From: a virus
Virus record (IMG/VR): IMGVR_UViG_3300035633_000205
Location: 1 to 42,869 of that record
Length of the DNA stretch: 42,869 nucleotides
Strand: one strand, 5' to 3'
Shown here: positions 16,207-25,517 of the stretch, piece after piece
Position numbering within the stretch: position 1 is the stretch's first letter
How the letters are laid out: every line of letters begins with the position of its first letter
Translations under genes and position numbers: made by a program
The notes under the pieces: generated by a model
Told to the model about the DNA's origin: nothing
Seen by the model: the letters and a program-made list of their open reading frames with translations, nothing else
Databases searched by the model: none

Positions 16207-18342
16207 ATGGCTGCATCTTTTCAACTTCCTGCAGTTTTTACTGCCATTGACCGCTACACGGCACCAGTTAAGAAGATGCAAGCTGCAACACGTTCCTTTG
16301 CCACCAGTGCTGAAGCCAATCTTGCACGCGTTGAAAGACGCTTCACGCAGTTGAATAAAAGCATGAAGGGCGTGAACAATTTCATGTCCACTGGTCTTGG
16401 TGTTGGTGGGGGTCTGTTACTATTTCAGGCCATAAGGACAGGCGCTGATGCCATGCTAAGTCTTGATAAGAATATCAGTGCAGCAGCAGCCAAGATGGGA
16501 ATCTTTGAACGTGGAAGTAAGGAATTTCAAGACATCCGGAACGCAGCGCTTGATGCTGGTGCAACTACGATGTTCACGGCATCACAAGCGGCTGAAGGGC
16601 TTGACTTTCTTGCATTAGCTGGATTCAAAGGCCAGCATGCCATCATGAACTTGAATGGTGTGTTGGCCCTTGCTACAGCCACACAAACGGAATTAGGACG
16701 GGCAACCGATATTGCCACAGACAGTCTTGGTGCTTTTGGCCTGGCCAGCAAAGACCCAGTGCAAAACGCAAAGAATCTAGCATCTGTCACTGATGTTCTA
16801 GCCAAAACAACCACTTCCTTCAATACCAACATGGATGACCTTTTTGAAACGGTCAAAGACGCTGGTGCTGTATTCATTGAAGCTGGTGGAAGCATGCAGG
16901 AATTTGGTGCCATCGCTGGAATCATGGCTAATGCAGGTATAAAGGGAACTCGTGCAGGAACAGCCATCAAGAACATGATGCTGAATCTGCAAGCACCAAC
17001 CGCTGCAATCACAAAGACCTTGTCTGACATGGGCGTGACGATTGATGATGGCACAGGTAAAATGAAGCCGTTCAGTCAGATCATCCTGGAAATGTCAGAA
17101 GCCACAAAGAATTACACCCCCATTGCAAGGAACGCAGCCTTTGCAACTATTTTCGGTAAAAGAGCGATCACCGGTGCTTCACTGGTATTCAAGGCGGGTG
17201 CTGCAGAAGTGGACAAATACACCAAGATGCTGAATGATGAAGCGCTTGGAACCACAAGGAAAATGGCTGACTTCATGGGCGGTGGATTGCATGGCGCTGT
17301 GATGGCTGCAAATTCAGCTTTTGAATCTGTTACTATTGCGCTTGGTGATGGTTTTCAGCCTGAAATTGACAAGACAATAAAGCTACTGACAGATGTGGCC
17401 ATTGGTGCGCGTGGCTGGATCAAGGAAAACAAAGAATTGCTGAAGCTTATCGCAAAAGGTGTGGTTCTTGTTGTGAAGCTTTTCATCGCCATTAAGATTC
17501 TTGGTCTTGTGATCGGTGTGCTTAGAACGATCATGATTGCTTGGAATATAGTCACCGGCATATCACTAGCACTTCAGGGCAAAATGGCCTTTGCAATTCG
17601 TGGAAATACCATTGCGATGAAAGCATACGCTTTCACAAGTAAGGCAATGACTTTTGCTACAAAGATCATGACTGCTGCACAGGCTGCTTTGGCTGTGACT
17701 ATGTGGGGCATACCTATTGTATGGATCATTGCTGGCATCATTGCGCTGATTGCCATCATTGTTATGGTGGTAAAAAAATATGACGAATGGGGTGCAGCGA
17801 TCACCATTTTGTTAGGTCCATTGGGAATGGTCATTAATCTGATCATGGCCTTCAGAAGAAACTGGTCCATGGTGGTTCAAGCCTTTAAGACGGAAGGCAT
17901 TGTTGGCGGGCTGAAGGCAATCGGGAAGGTCATTATTGATTCTCTACTGATGCCAGTGCAGCAATTGTTGGAATTGGCAAGTAAAATACCAGGCCTTGGA
18001 TTTGCTGGTGATCTAGCTGAAAAGATCAAAGACATCAGATCAAATCTGGGTGTCAGTGTTAGTCAGCCAGCAGCAAACCAAAATGCTGCAGCTGTGGCAC
18101 CTTCTGAATTATTCCCATCAGACCCATCAACTGGACTTTTGACCCCTGGTGGAACTGCGCCTGTGGCCGAACCCATCAACCGTCAAGCAGAAGTGACCAA
18201 GACATTGACTGAACGTTCAGAAGTGAATCAGAACCAACGTGTGACTTTTGACGTGGTTGATCCTGGTGGATTGATTGCTGGTGTAACACAGGAAGGAAGT
18301 GCGCCGATTGATGTAAATTTGAAAAGCACCGTTGGAATATAA
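16207..18342 (+). CDS. Tail tape measure protein
   Basis: 711 residues; sets tail length and is ejected with the DNA. The N-terminal helical region has the TP901-type pattern (GADAMLSLDKNISAAAAKMG, then ATTMFTASQAAEGLDFLALAG, AIKNMMLNL). Hydrophobic segments lie at about residues 411-458, 491-524 and 532-548, as expected for a protein that interacts with the inner membrane during ejection. At roughly 0.15 nm per residue the tail would be near 105 nm. The C-terminus is Ala/Pro-rich, then polar. It follows the chaperone frameshift by seven bases. Confidence 0.9.
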   Translation: MAASFQLPAVFTAIDRYTAPVKKMQAATRSFATSAEANLARVERRFTQLNKSMKGVNNFMSTGLGVGGGLLLFQAIRTGADAMLSLDKNISAAAAKMGIFERGSKEFQDIRNAALDAGATTMFTASQAAEGLDFLALAGFKGQHAIMNLNGVLALATATQTELGRATDIATDSLGAFGLASKDPVQNAKNLASVTDVLAKTTTSFNTNMDDLFETVKDAGAVFIEAGGSMQEFGAIAGIMANAGIKGTRAGTAIKNMMLNLQAPTAAITKTLSDMGVTIDDGTGKMKPFSQIILEMSEATKNYTPIARNAAFATIFGKRAITGASLVFKAGAAEVDKYTKMLNDEALGTTRKMADFMGGGLHGAVMAANSAFESVTIALGDGFQPEIDKTIKLLTDVAIGARGWIKENKELLKLIAKGVVLVVKLFIAIKILGLVIGVLRTIMIAWNIVTGISLALQGKMAFAIRGNTIAMKAYAFTSKAMTFATKIMTAAQAALAVTMWGIPIVWIIAGIIALIAIIVMVVKKYDEWGAAITILLGPLGMVINLIMAFRRNWSMVVQAFKTEGIVGGLKAIGKVIIDSLLMPVQQLLELASKIPGLGFAGDLAEKIKDIRSNLGVSVSQPAANQNAAAVAPSELFPSDPSTGLLTPGGTAPVAEPINRQAEVTKTLTERSEVNQNQRVTFDVVDPGGLIAGVTQEGSAPIDVNLKSTVGI

Positions 18343-18345
18343 ATC

Positions 18346-19530
18346 ATGGCAACACCCACACTTCAGGAACTAGTTGAAGGAATCATTGCAGACATTGAAG
18401 GTGAAACTGGTGCAGCAATATCTGACCAGAAGAAAGACTTTCTTCGTGCACTAGCTGCTGTGCAAGCGGCAAAATTGAAGCTGATTTATCTGGCTATTGC
18501 CAAGGTTCAGAAGAACATTTTTCCAGACACAGCTGATCCTGAATCAGAAGGTGGAACCCTGCAAAGGTTTGGACGTGTTGTTTTGGGTCGTGCAGAATTC
18601 GCAGCGCAGCAAGGAAGGTATGAAGTCACCTTTACAGGTACGCCTGGTGCCGTTGTGCCTTTGGCCACTAGATTCAGGACTGATGATGGAAGTGCAAGCC
18701 CTGGTCAGCTTTTTGTGAATGACACTGTGGTGACAATTCCAGCGACTGGAACTATTCAGGCAGAACTTCGGGCTTTGGAAGGTGGCGCTGGATCACGTCT
18801 TGATGTATCAGATACTTTGACAGCCACTAGTCCATTATTGAACATCAATGATCAGGTGCAAGTGGTATCTGAAACAGTGGCACCCACAGAACGTGAAACA
18901 ATCACTAATTACAGACAAGATATTGTCAACCAATTTAGATTAGAGCCACAAGGCGGTTCTGGTGCTGACTACAGACTTTGGTCATCAGACGCAGCTGGTG
19001 CAAGGATTGTATTTCCTTATGTGGTCAGCGGTTCTTCAGGATTGGATGTTGAAGTGTTCGTTGAAGCTGAAATTGCTGACAGCACAGATGGCAAAGGAAC
19101 ACCTTCTCCTGCTGTACTGGCAGATGTCGAAGAAGTAATCAGAAGGAATCCAGATACCACATTGCCACCAAATGAAGATGGGCGTCTTCCATTAGGTGTT
19201 GACCTCACAGTGTCACCAGTCACACCACTTGATGTGGTCATCAATATTGGGGGTGCCGTTGACTTCACCACACAGGATCAGCAACTTGTGGAAGATGAAC
19301 TTGGAACCACAGTGCAGGGAATTCGACCATTCATAAGCGGTGTGGACATTCCATCTGAAAAGAATGATATTTTATCATTGAACTTAATCATCACCGTCAT
19401 TCAGACCGTGGTTGGTCAGTCAAAAACATTCCAGACGGTGGACTTCACAGTTGATGGTGTGGCAATACCCGTTGAACGTGTTTTTGAAGACGGTGACATT
19501 CCCTTTCTATCACAGGTAAACTTTGTATGA
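18346..19530 (+). CDS. Baseplate J-like wedge protein (Mu gp47/P2 gpJ)
   Basis: 394 residues. The N-terminal helix (TPTLQELVEGIIADIEGETGA) is followed by the typical wedge pattern: GTLQRFGRVVLG, strands with GTPGAVVPLATRFRTDDG, TVTIPATGTIQAELRALEGGAGSRL, and RQDIVNQFRLEPQGGSGADYRLW. The C-terminal half has the VVSGSSGLDVEVFVEAE region and the PLGVDLTVSPVTPLDVVINI strand. T4 gp6 and P2 gpJ are structural relatives. It overlaps the following DUF2313 gene by four bases. Confidence 0.88.
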   Translation: MATPTLQELVEGIIADIEGETGAAISDQKKDFLRALAAVQAAKLKLIYLAIAKVQKNIFPDTADPESEGGTLQRFGRVVLGRAEFAAQQGRYEVTFTGTPGAVVPLATRFRTDDGSASPGQLFVNDTVVTIPATGTIQAELRALEGGAGSRLDVSDTLTATSPLLNINDQVQVVSETVAPTERETITNYRQDIVNQFRLEPQGGSGADYRLWSSDAAGARIVFPYVVSGSSGLDVEVFVEAEIADSTDGKGTPSPAVLADVEEVIRRNPDTTLPPNEDGRLPLGVDLTVSPVTPLDVVINIGGAVDFTTQDQQLVEDELGTTVQGIRPFISGVDIPSEKNDILSLNLIITVIQTVVGQSKTFQTVDFTVDGVAIPVERVFEDGDIPFLSQVNFV

Positions 19531-20288
19531 TGGCTGATCTTATGAAGCTAACCCGTTCCCTTTATCCCACTGGACGCGCATTCAGAATTCCGCGTGAAGG
19601 AAACTTGGAAGCAATTCACGCAGGACTTGCTATCAGTGAGCAGGAAGCAATTGATGCCCTTTTAACCATCTTTGATAGCTTACTTGCAGACAACGAAAAC
19701 TTTGATGAAGAACTTGCTTCATTATGGGAACGAAGACTTGGCATCATCAGCAGTCCATTCACTAGCTTAGAAGATCGACGTGCAGCAATCAGAAGAAAGT
19801 ACAATAAAGGTCTTGGTCTAAACAGGGCAAAACTTGCAAGGTCCAGGATGGAAGCACAGTTGCAGGCTGCAAACTTCAATCTCAATGTATTTGAAAATCT
19901 AGCTGGCAACAGCCCAAATGACGATATTGGAACGCTGGTGGGACTCTACCAACACGGCCAACGCCAACACGGCCAGCAGACATCAGGCGGATTGACCGGA
20001 TTGGACATCATAGCAAATCACATTGAGCCATCCCGCGACCTGAATTTCCAGATAGGAAATCCAAGGCGGTTGTTCTATGTAGGCGGTCCAACATTTCCAG
20101 AATTCGTTGATGTTCCTGAAAGTAGATATTTGGAATTGCGACAATTGATCATGTCAATTAAGCCATTGCATATGGTTGGAATCCTTTTGGTCAACATTGT
20201 TCCAGACCCTGAACAGCGAATTCTTGCGGATGACACTTGGAATGATGATGGAATTTGGGTTGATGATGCACCATTTTCTGATATTTGA
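19527..20288 (+). CDS. Baseplate protein, DUF2313 / Mu gp48-like
   Basis: 253 residues. The opening KLTRSLYPTGRAFRIPREGNL and the helical stretch with ALLTIFDSLLADNENFDEELASLWERRLGI are characteristic of the DUF2313 baseplate family, which pairs with gpJ as P2 gpI does. Residues ~142-151 hold a repeat (YQHGQRQHGQ) encoded by a 15-base tandem duplication near 19950-19975. The C-terminus is acidic. The next gene is the large fibre, fitting a role as fibre or wedge adaptor. Confidence 0.75.
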   Translation: MMADLMKLTRSLYPTGRAFRIPREGNLEAIHAGLAISEQEAIDALLTIFDSLLADNENFDEELASLWERRLGIISSPFTSLEDRRAAIRRKYNKGLGLNRAKLARSRMEAQLQAANFNLNVFENLAGNSPNDDIGTLVGLYQHGQRQHGQQTSGGLTGLDIIANHIEPSRDLNFQIGNPRRLFYVGGPTFPEFVDVPESRYLELRQLIMSIKPLHMVGILLVNIVPDPEQRILADDTWNDDGIWVDDAPFSDI

Positions 20289-20325
20289 TCCATTTTTGTA
20301 AAACAACGAATCAATTCAAAATCAC

Positions 20326-23145
20326 ATGAAGAAGCTTTTTGGAATCATTGCGCTGCTGCTGATAGTCTGCAGGCTAGTGCAAGGTCAAGCAATATCTGAC
20401 GTCCAGGCTGGTGAATCCGGACTTAGTGTCAGAAATAAGCTGAACACCTTAATTGGTGATTACAACACACGTGGCGCGTTAAATGGCATCCTTCAGTCTG
20501 ATGGAAGTTTCAACACCGTTGGCCTCTCAGTCATACCTTTATCTTTTGGTGGACTAGGAACATCATTGGCTGATCCAGGACTTGATGCAGTGGTTTTCTG
20601 GAATGATGCGACCGGTCAAATTGAATTCTTAGATATCAATTCTATTTCACCGCCAACACCAACCTTTCAACAGGTATTGGACGCGGGAAAGACTGCTGAC
20701 TTGACCGATGCTGCAGTAAATGACGGTTCAGATGTGTTTGGCGTAAACTGGACACCGGCCAGTGGTTCAAATAATGTGGTTGACATGCATTTTGTGGATG
20801 ACGGTCCATTTGATGGTGAAGCTAAATTCAGGCTGCGTGCATGGAACAAGTTGCTGGATGTGAATACAAGAAGGTATGAATTTGACTTTGGTAATTCACA
20901 GTTTAGGATGATCGGTGTCAACGGAAGTGTTGAAACAAATGTGTTGTCATTCAATAATACTGGTGGAAGTATGTTTATGGAAACCAGAACAAGTTCCAAC
21001 CTAGATCAATACAGGATTTCTCTGAATAGCAATGTCAATGCGCAAGGAATTCAATTACTGGACGGTTCAAATGATCATGTTAGGGTGGCGCAGGATAATT
21101 TGTACTTCAATCAGTTAGCAGCACCCAGCGGTCAAACTTATGATCTGCAGATCAATGATGATGGTATTGTGTCAAGTGCACCTTCTGCTGGTGGCGGTAC
21201 CCCGAATTTGCAAGCTGTGTTTGATGAAGGTGCTGATGCAACATTGACAACACCGCCATATGATGACTTTACGAATGCTTGGATTAGTCAAATTCAGTGG
21301 GACCCAGCATCAGGATCAACACAGTCTGCTAGTTATGGGATATTCAACGCAGCCTTTGCTGGACCGCAATTCCAAGCAATTGCAGGCAATACAACCACAG
21401 AAGGCGGGATCAGGGTGGTAACCAGCAACACAGGCGGTGATCCTGTTGCAATGTTCCATGGTCCTGTAAATTCACCAAACGCAAAAATTAGCCTTGGAAA
21501 TGGCGCTGTTGACATCACTGGTGGCGGTGAAGGCTTTGCGATTGGAAGCACAGGAATCACCACAGTTGGTTCAACTGGTGGTGGTCAGGGCGCTGGCACT
21601 ATTAATGCGGCTGGCCTCTTTATAGATGGCGTAGCCGTAGGTGCAGGCAGTACTCCTAATCTTTCTGATGTTCTTAATGAAGGAAGTACAGCCAGTACAT
21701 TGGGAACTAACTTTCTTGTAAACAGAATCAATGGAAGTAATGCCAGTTCTATTAACCTTACTGGAACTGCTGCCACTCTTAGACATCAAATATCAGGTTT
21801 CCCAGATAATAATTCTGGTCAATTCTCAGCTACTGTAACTAGAGCTGAGATGTTAGCCCAATTCGATGATAACAGCAATTCTCAAGATTATTGGTTAAGA
21901 CTGAATGTCGTAGACCCCACCGGAACCGGAACTCCTTTTGATTTGGACTTAGGTACTGCTCGATTAAATTATACCATTGGAACAGGTTGGGAAATGAACA
22001 CTGATGGAAACGGGTTTACTGTAGATGGGGTTCCTGTTGGTGGTGGTGGAACACCAGACCTGCAAGCTGTATTGAATCAGGGGTCATCTGCAACCATTGG
22101 TGGAACCTTTGATGTGTCAGGGAACACAACTAGACTACAAGCCACAAGTCAAATTGATTTATTTCATGCCACTGGAAACGGTTCAGCTTTGGCTAATTTG
22201 CTAATGGAAGATGACCAGTTCAATATGGAAACAAGGAACAGTTCTGGCAATCTTGTCAGTAGCGTCTTCACAGAATCGACTGGTGATCTTTTCCTTCAAT
22301 CAAATTCAACAATACTTCGAACACCAGGACTTCAGACATTAATTGATGCTTCAACTAGTGGAATAGTGGTGGGTAATGCATCAGGCGGTGCGCAGGGCTT
22401 CGGGTCAATAAATGCAGAAGCTTTGTATGTTGGCGGTGTTGCTGTTGGTGGTGGCGGTGGAAACACGGTAACCAATCCCACGAATTTTGCAATGCTTACC
22501 AATGACGGGACAGCAGGAACAATCACTGCAGAAGCAAACGCATTATTCATCGACGAACCAAATGAAACCAGATTTCTGTTCAGGAATTCAACTGGTGGTG
22601 ACAATGACATTTCACTGATATTGCAAGAACAGAATCAGGGACTGGGTCACAGAACATTCATTGCGGAAGGCGGAACAAGAGGTAATTTTTATGCAGGTAC
22701 CGCTGACACACAGCGTGCACTAAAAGGAAATGCATTCATCTTTGGTGATGCAAACAGCCTGAATAATGTTGCAATGGAATTCAATATTGTTGCTGCTGAT
22801 CAGGGTGCAAGCAGTGAACCGGCTGTGTATTGGCAATTTAGGGATGAAGAATCGGGTCAGGTGGCAATAGGGTCCAACCGCCCAACTTTATTGCAGATGG
22901 TAAATGGAACCACAGATGTGTGGAACATTTCGCATGATGCCAACTTCATCTTTGGTGCTGCAGCGCAAGGTGCAACAATTGGATTCTACGAAAAGTCTTC
23001 TGATCCAACTGACCCACCGGAAGGGCAAAGCAGAATGTGGATGTCAGACGGAACTGGAACAGGTGACGATGGCGATCTACTTGTGAAGATCACCGCAGGC
23101 GGGGTCACAAAAACCATCACCCTGATTGATTTCAGCGCATTTTAA
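20326..23145 (+). CDS. Large tail fibre-like protein with N-terminal signal-peptide-like segment
   Basis: 939 residues. The N-terminus, MKKLFGIIALLLIVCRLVQG then Q, looks like a secretion signal, which is unusual for a virion protein. The rest is Gly/Asn/Thr-rich and beta-rich. Four copies of a module opening with T-P-x-(L/F)-x-x-V-(L/F)-x-x-G begin near residues 111, 292, 443 and 576. Several modules end in a (I/V)DGV(A/P)VG-type Gly-rich linker. The C-terminus has QSRMWMSDGTGTGDDGDLLVKI. Position after the baseplate genes indicates a fibre or receptor-binding protein. An upstream TTTTTG could be part of a weak promoter. Confidence 0.7.
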   Translation: MKKLFGIIALLLIVCRLVQGQAISDVQAGESGLSVRNKLNTLIGDYNTRGALNGILQSDGSFNTVGLSVIPLSFGGLGTSLADPGLDAVVFWNDATGQIEFLDINSISPPTPTFQQVLDAGKTADLTDAAVNDGSDVFGVNWTPASGSNNVVDMHFVDDGPFDGEAKFRLRAWNKLLDVNTRRYEFDFGNSQFRMIGVNGSVETNVLSFNNTGGSMFMETRTSSNLDQYRISLNSNVNAQGIQLLDGSNDHVRVAQDNLYFNQLAAPSGQTYDLQINDDGIVSSAPSAGGGTPNLQAVFDEGADATLTTPPYDDFTNAWISQIQWDPASGSTQSASYGIFNAAFAGPQFQAIAGNTTTEGGIRVVTSNTGGDPVAMFHGPVNSPNAKISLGNGAVDITGGGEGFAIGSTGITTVGSTGGGQGAGTINAAGLFIDGVAVGAGSTPNLSDVLNEGSTASTLGTNFLVNRINGSNASSINLTGTAATLRHQISGFPDNNSGQFSATVTRAEMLAQFDDNSNSQDYWLRLNVVDPTGTGTPFDLDLGTARLNYTIGTGWEMNTDGNGFTVDGVPVGGGGTPDLQAVLNQGSSATIGGTFDVSGNTTRLQATSQIDLFHATGNGSALANLLMEDDQFNMETRNSSGNLVSSVFTESTGDLFLQSNSTILRTPGLQTLIDASTSGIVVGNASGGAQGFGSINAEALYVGGVAVGGGGGNTVTNPTNFAMLTNDGTAGTITAEANALFIDEPNETRFLFRNSTGGDNDISLILQEQNQGLGHRTFIAEGGTRGNFYAGTADTQRALKGNAFIFGDANSLNNVAMEFNIVAADQGASSEPAVYWQFRDEESGQVAIGSNRPTLLQMVNGTTDVWNISHDANFIFGAAAQGATIGFYEKSSDPTDPPEGQSRMWMSDGTGTGDDGDLLVKITAGGVTKTITLIDFSAF

Positions 23146-23152
23146 AAACCCC

Positions 23153-23160
23153 TATCTTTG
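23153..23160 (+). promoter_or_regulatory. Bacteroidota -7 box (TATCTTTG)
   Basis: An exact TAnnTTTG five bases before the ATG at 23166. If the start site falls 5-7 bases after the box, the mRNA would be leaderless, or start at the second Met (23178) with a short leader. Confidence 0.5.
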
Positions 23161-23165
23161 ACAGC

Positions 23166-23561
23166 ATGAAGCCGTCAATGATTTATGCGCTTTGTGGGTC
23201 GCTTCTTTTCATCATCATGTGGATGTTGACTGAAAAGAATCTGCGTGACAAAGACCCTAAATATGACCAGAAATCAAGCTGGAAGCAATTTCTTTGGAAG
23301 TCCCTAGATGACTTCCTTTTTGCGATTGTATGTGGTGTAGTGGTTGGCTACTTCCCACAGCCCATCTTTGGACTTCTGATTTGGCTTCTGGCCATGGATG
23401 CTGATGCAGCCCTGCAGTACTATGATGAACATCCTGACTGGGTCATTTTCGGAATGGGTGTATTTGGATCAGTTATAATCAAGACACTGTATGAAGCTGG
23501 CATGTTTGCATTGAAAATGGTTCGGGGCAAGCTTTTCAAGGTATTTAAAGCATTGAAGTAA
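23166..23561 (+). CDS. Small multi-span membrane protein (holin candidate)
   Basis: 131 residues with hydrophobic segments at about 5-20 (IYALCGSLLFIIMWML), 49-80 (FAIVCGVVVGYF and FGLLIWLLAM) and 92-112 (VIFGMGVFGSVIIKTL), and a Lys-rich C-terminus (MVRGKLFKVFKALK). Three segments and a basic tail fit a class I holin, but the gene sits between two fibre genes and not beside the amidase. It has its own promoter-like box, which would allow timing separate from the fibres. The holin call is an inference. Confidence 0.45.
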   Translation: MKPSMIYALCGSLLFIIMWMLTEKNLRDKDPKYDQKSSWKQFLWKSLDDFLFAIVCGVVVGYFPQPIFGLLIWLLAMDADAALQYYDEHPDWVIFGMGVFGSVIIKTLYEAGMFALKMVRGKLFKVFKALK

Positions 23562-23562
23562 A

Positions 23563-24723
23563 ATGAGACTATTAGCAACGAAGCAAAACGTCCAGGCACC
23601 AACGCCTGACTTCCCTTTTGGACGGATACTGGATGACACTGGCCTTGGTGATGGTACACCAGTGGATGAAGCTGTGTATGGTGACATGCATCAGTTTTTC
23701 GAAAAGCTTCTTTCGGACGCAGGAATTGCAGCAAATGGACTTCCTGAAAGCAATGCAAATGGATTCCAGTTGAATCAGGCTTTGCAGGCTTTGATTGACA
23801 ATCCGGACAATCTACGTCAATTGCTTTCTGAAAAAGGACAGCCAAACGGCTATGCAGGACTAGACGGCAACGGACTTGTTCCATCTGCACAGCTTCCTGC
23901 ATTCGTTGATGATATTTTGGAATTCCCAAATCTGGCTAGTTTCCCTAATCCCGGTGAAGCAGGAAAGATTTATGTGGATTTGAGCAATGGCAGAACATAC
24001 CGATGGTCAGGAACCACATACACTGAAATTGCTTCGAATGAAGTCAACAGTGTGTTTGGAAGACAGGGTGTTGTAACCGCTCAAGATGGCGATTATAACG
24101 CTGCACAGCTGGTGACTTCACCTTATCAAAACATTACTGCAACGCGAATTCAGGCTTTCTTGGAAGCTTTGAAAGATCAAATTGACGCCATCATAACAGT
24201 TCCAGATTCGGACACAAATGATGCCTTAAATGGCACTTCTGGAACACCATCTGGTTCCAACAGGTTTGTCACAAATAGTGATGCCAGACTTTCCAACAGT
24301 AGGAATCCCACTGGTGCTGCTGGCGGTGACCTTTCCGGAACGTATCCGAATCCCATTATTGACAAGACAGTGGTGTGGAACAATATTCCATTTCAGAATG
24401 GGTGGTTTGCCGCAAGTCTTGCTTTCCCATCCAATGTCGGTGCGCTTCCAAGATGGGCTGATTTGAAAGATGGAACTGTGATCTTGCAATGGCCGAACAT
24501 GCAGAATTTGACGAATCCAGGCGCAAATGTGGTCTTCACGCTTTCTGCCAGAAGGCCCATTGTTGATCACACCATTTATACACCCACACAGCCTGGTGCC
24601 TTTACTGGCCCTTTTGGATGGCTGCAGTTTGGTCCTGATTTTGGGAATTTTATACCAGTCACTGGATTCACTACGCTGATTGATATCATTCCAGAAGGCG
24701 AATTGATTTTTAGACCACAATAA
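23563..24723 (+). CDS. Tail fibre protein
   Basis: 386 residues starting one base after the membrane-protein stop. Recognised fibre motifs: QPNGYAGLDGNGLVPSAQLP near residue 92, a NSVFGRQGVVTAQDGDYNA motif near residue 162, and GAAGGDLSGTYPNPII near residue 258; each is common in trimeric phage fibres. The last ~120 residues form a compact C-terminal domain likely to hold the receptor-binding tip. The N-terminal ~60 residues probably attach to the baseplate or to the larger fibre. Confidence 0.8.
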   Translation: MRLLATKQNVQAPTPDFPFGRILDDTGLGDGTPVDEAVYGDMHQFFEKLLSDAGIAANGLPESNANGFQLNQALQALIDNPDNLRQLLSEKGQPNGYAGLDGNGLVPSAQLPAFVDDILEFPNLASFPNPGEAGKIYVDLSNGRTYRWSGTTYTEIASNEVNSVFGRQGVVTAQDGDYNAAQLVTSPYQNITATRIQAFLEALKDQIDAIITVPDSDTNDALNGTSGTPSGSNRFVTNSDARLSNSRNPTGAAGGDLSGTYPNPIIDKTVVWNNIPFQNGWFAASLAFPSNVGALPRWADLKDGTVILQWPNMQNLTNPGANVVFTLSARRPIVDHTIYTPTQPGAFTGPFGWLQFGPDFGNFIPVTGFTTLIDIIPEGELIFRPQ

Positions 24724-24734
24724 GAACGCGGCTG

Positions 24735-25517
24735 ATGCCAACGCTGAACATCAATTTTGATGCTGTGATCAAGCACACTGCAAGGCTGGAAAAGTTGAAG
24801 CGTTCAGCCCTTCCATCAGCAGCCCGTGGCGCATTAAATGATGCTGCTTTCCACGTCAAGCAACAGACACTTCCAAAGGAATTCAACAATGCCTTCGTGA
24901 AACGGGCACCGGGATTTGTTAGGGCATTCAGTCAGGTAGATAAGGCTTCAGGATTCAAAATGTCCAACATGCGTGCAACAGTCGGAATGGTGGACAGAAA
25001 AAAAGGCGGAAGGAAAGAAGATGCTGGTGAAAATATGACACCACGTCAAATATCAGGTTCACGCATTGATGATCGTGAATTCATGCCCACGGATGAAGCA
25101 CGCGTTGGCAAAAATCCAATGAAGAAGATTCAGGCCAAATATCGGCTTTCCGGTGACATGGGCAACAGACTGAAGAATGTGGTTGATACTGCTAGAAACA
25201 GGGCATCAAGCCGGACACAGCGCTTTGTTAGAACTGCAATACATGCCCGGTCAAAACACGGGAATGGCGCATTGATAAGGCATAAGACCAGGACTGGTGT
25301 GACCAAGATTTACGAAGTGGGTTCTGGTGGAAGGCCTGTAAAAAACAGAACATTCCAGATTAGGGTCAAGGCTGTTTACACCTATGAAAAGAACCGTGTG
25401 GTTCCTGCAGGAAGGACAAAGCCATTCACAAGAATTGCAGCAAAGAAAAGCAGCAGGCATCTGTCAAGATTTTACATGCAGCAGGCGCAGAAAAGAATTA
25501 ACTGGTCAAAGAAATGA
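24735..25517 (+). CDS. Basic tail protein, gpZ-like (tentative)
   Basis: 260 residues, strongly Arg/Lys-rich. The opening helix SALPSAARGALNDAAFHVKQQTLP resembles the start of minor tail proteins of the Z/gp10 type, which act at the tail terminus. A second basic helix (NRLKNVVDTARNRASSRTQRF) and a C-terminal RHLSRFYMQQAQKRINWSKK follow. It overlaps the Mu N-like gene by four bases, so it belongs with the baseplate hub block. The exact role is not decided. Confidence 0.45.
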   Translation: MPTLNINFDAVIKHTARLEKLKRSALPSAARGALNDAAFHVKQQTLPKEFNNAFVKRAPGFVRAFSQVDKASGFKMSNMRATVGMVDRKKGGRKEDAGENMTPRQISGSRIDDREFMPTDEARVGKNPMKKIQAKYRLSGDMGNRLKNVVDTARNRASSRTQRFVRTAIHARSKHGNGALIRHKTRTGVTKIYEVGSGGRPVKNRTFQIRVKAVYTYEKNRVVPAGRTKPFTRIAAKKSSRHLSRFYMQQAQKRINWSKK

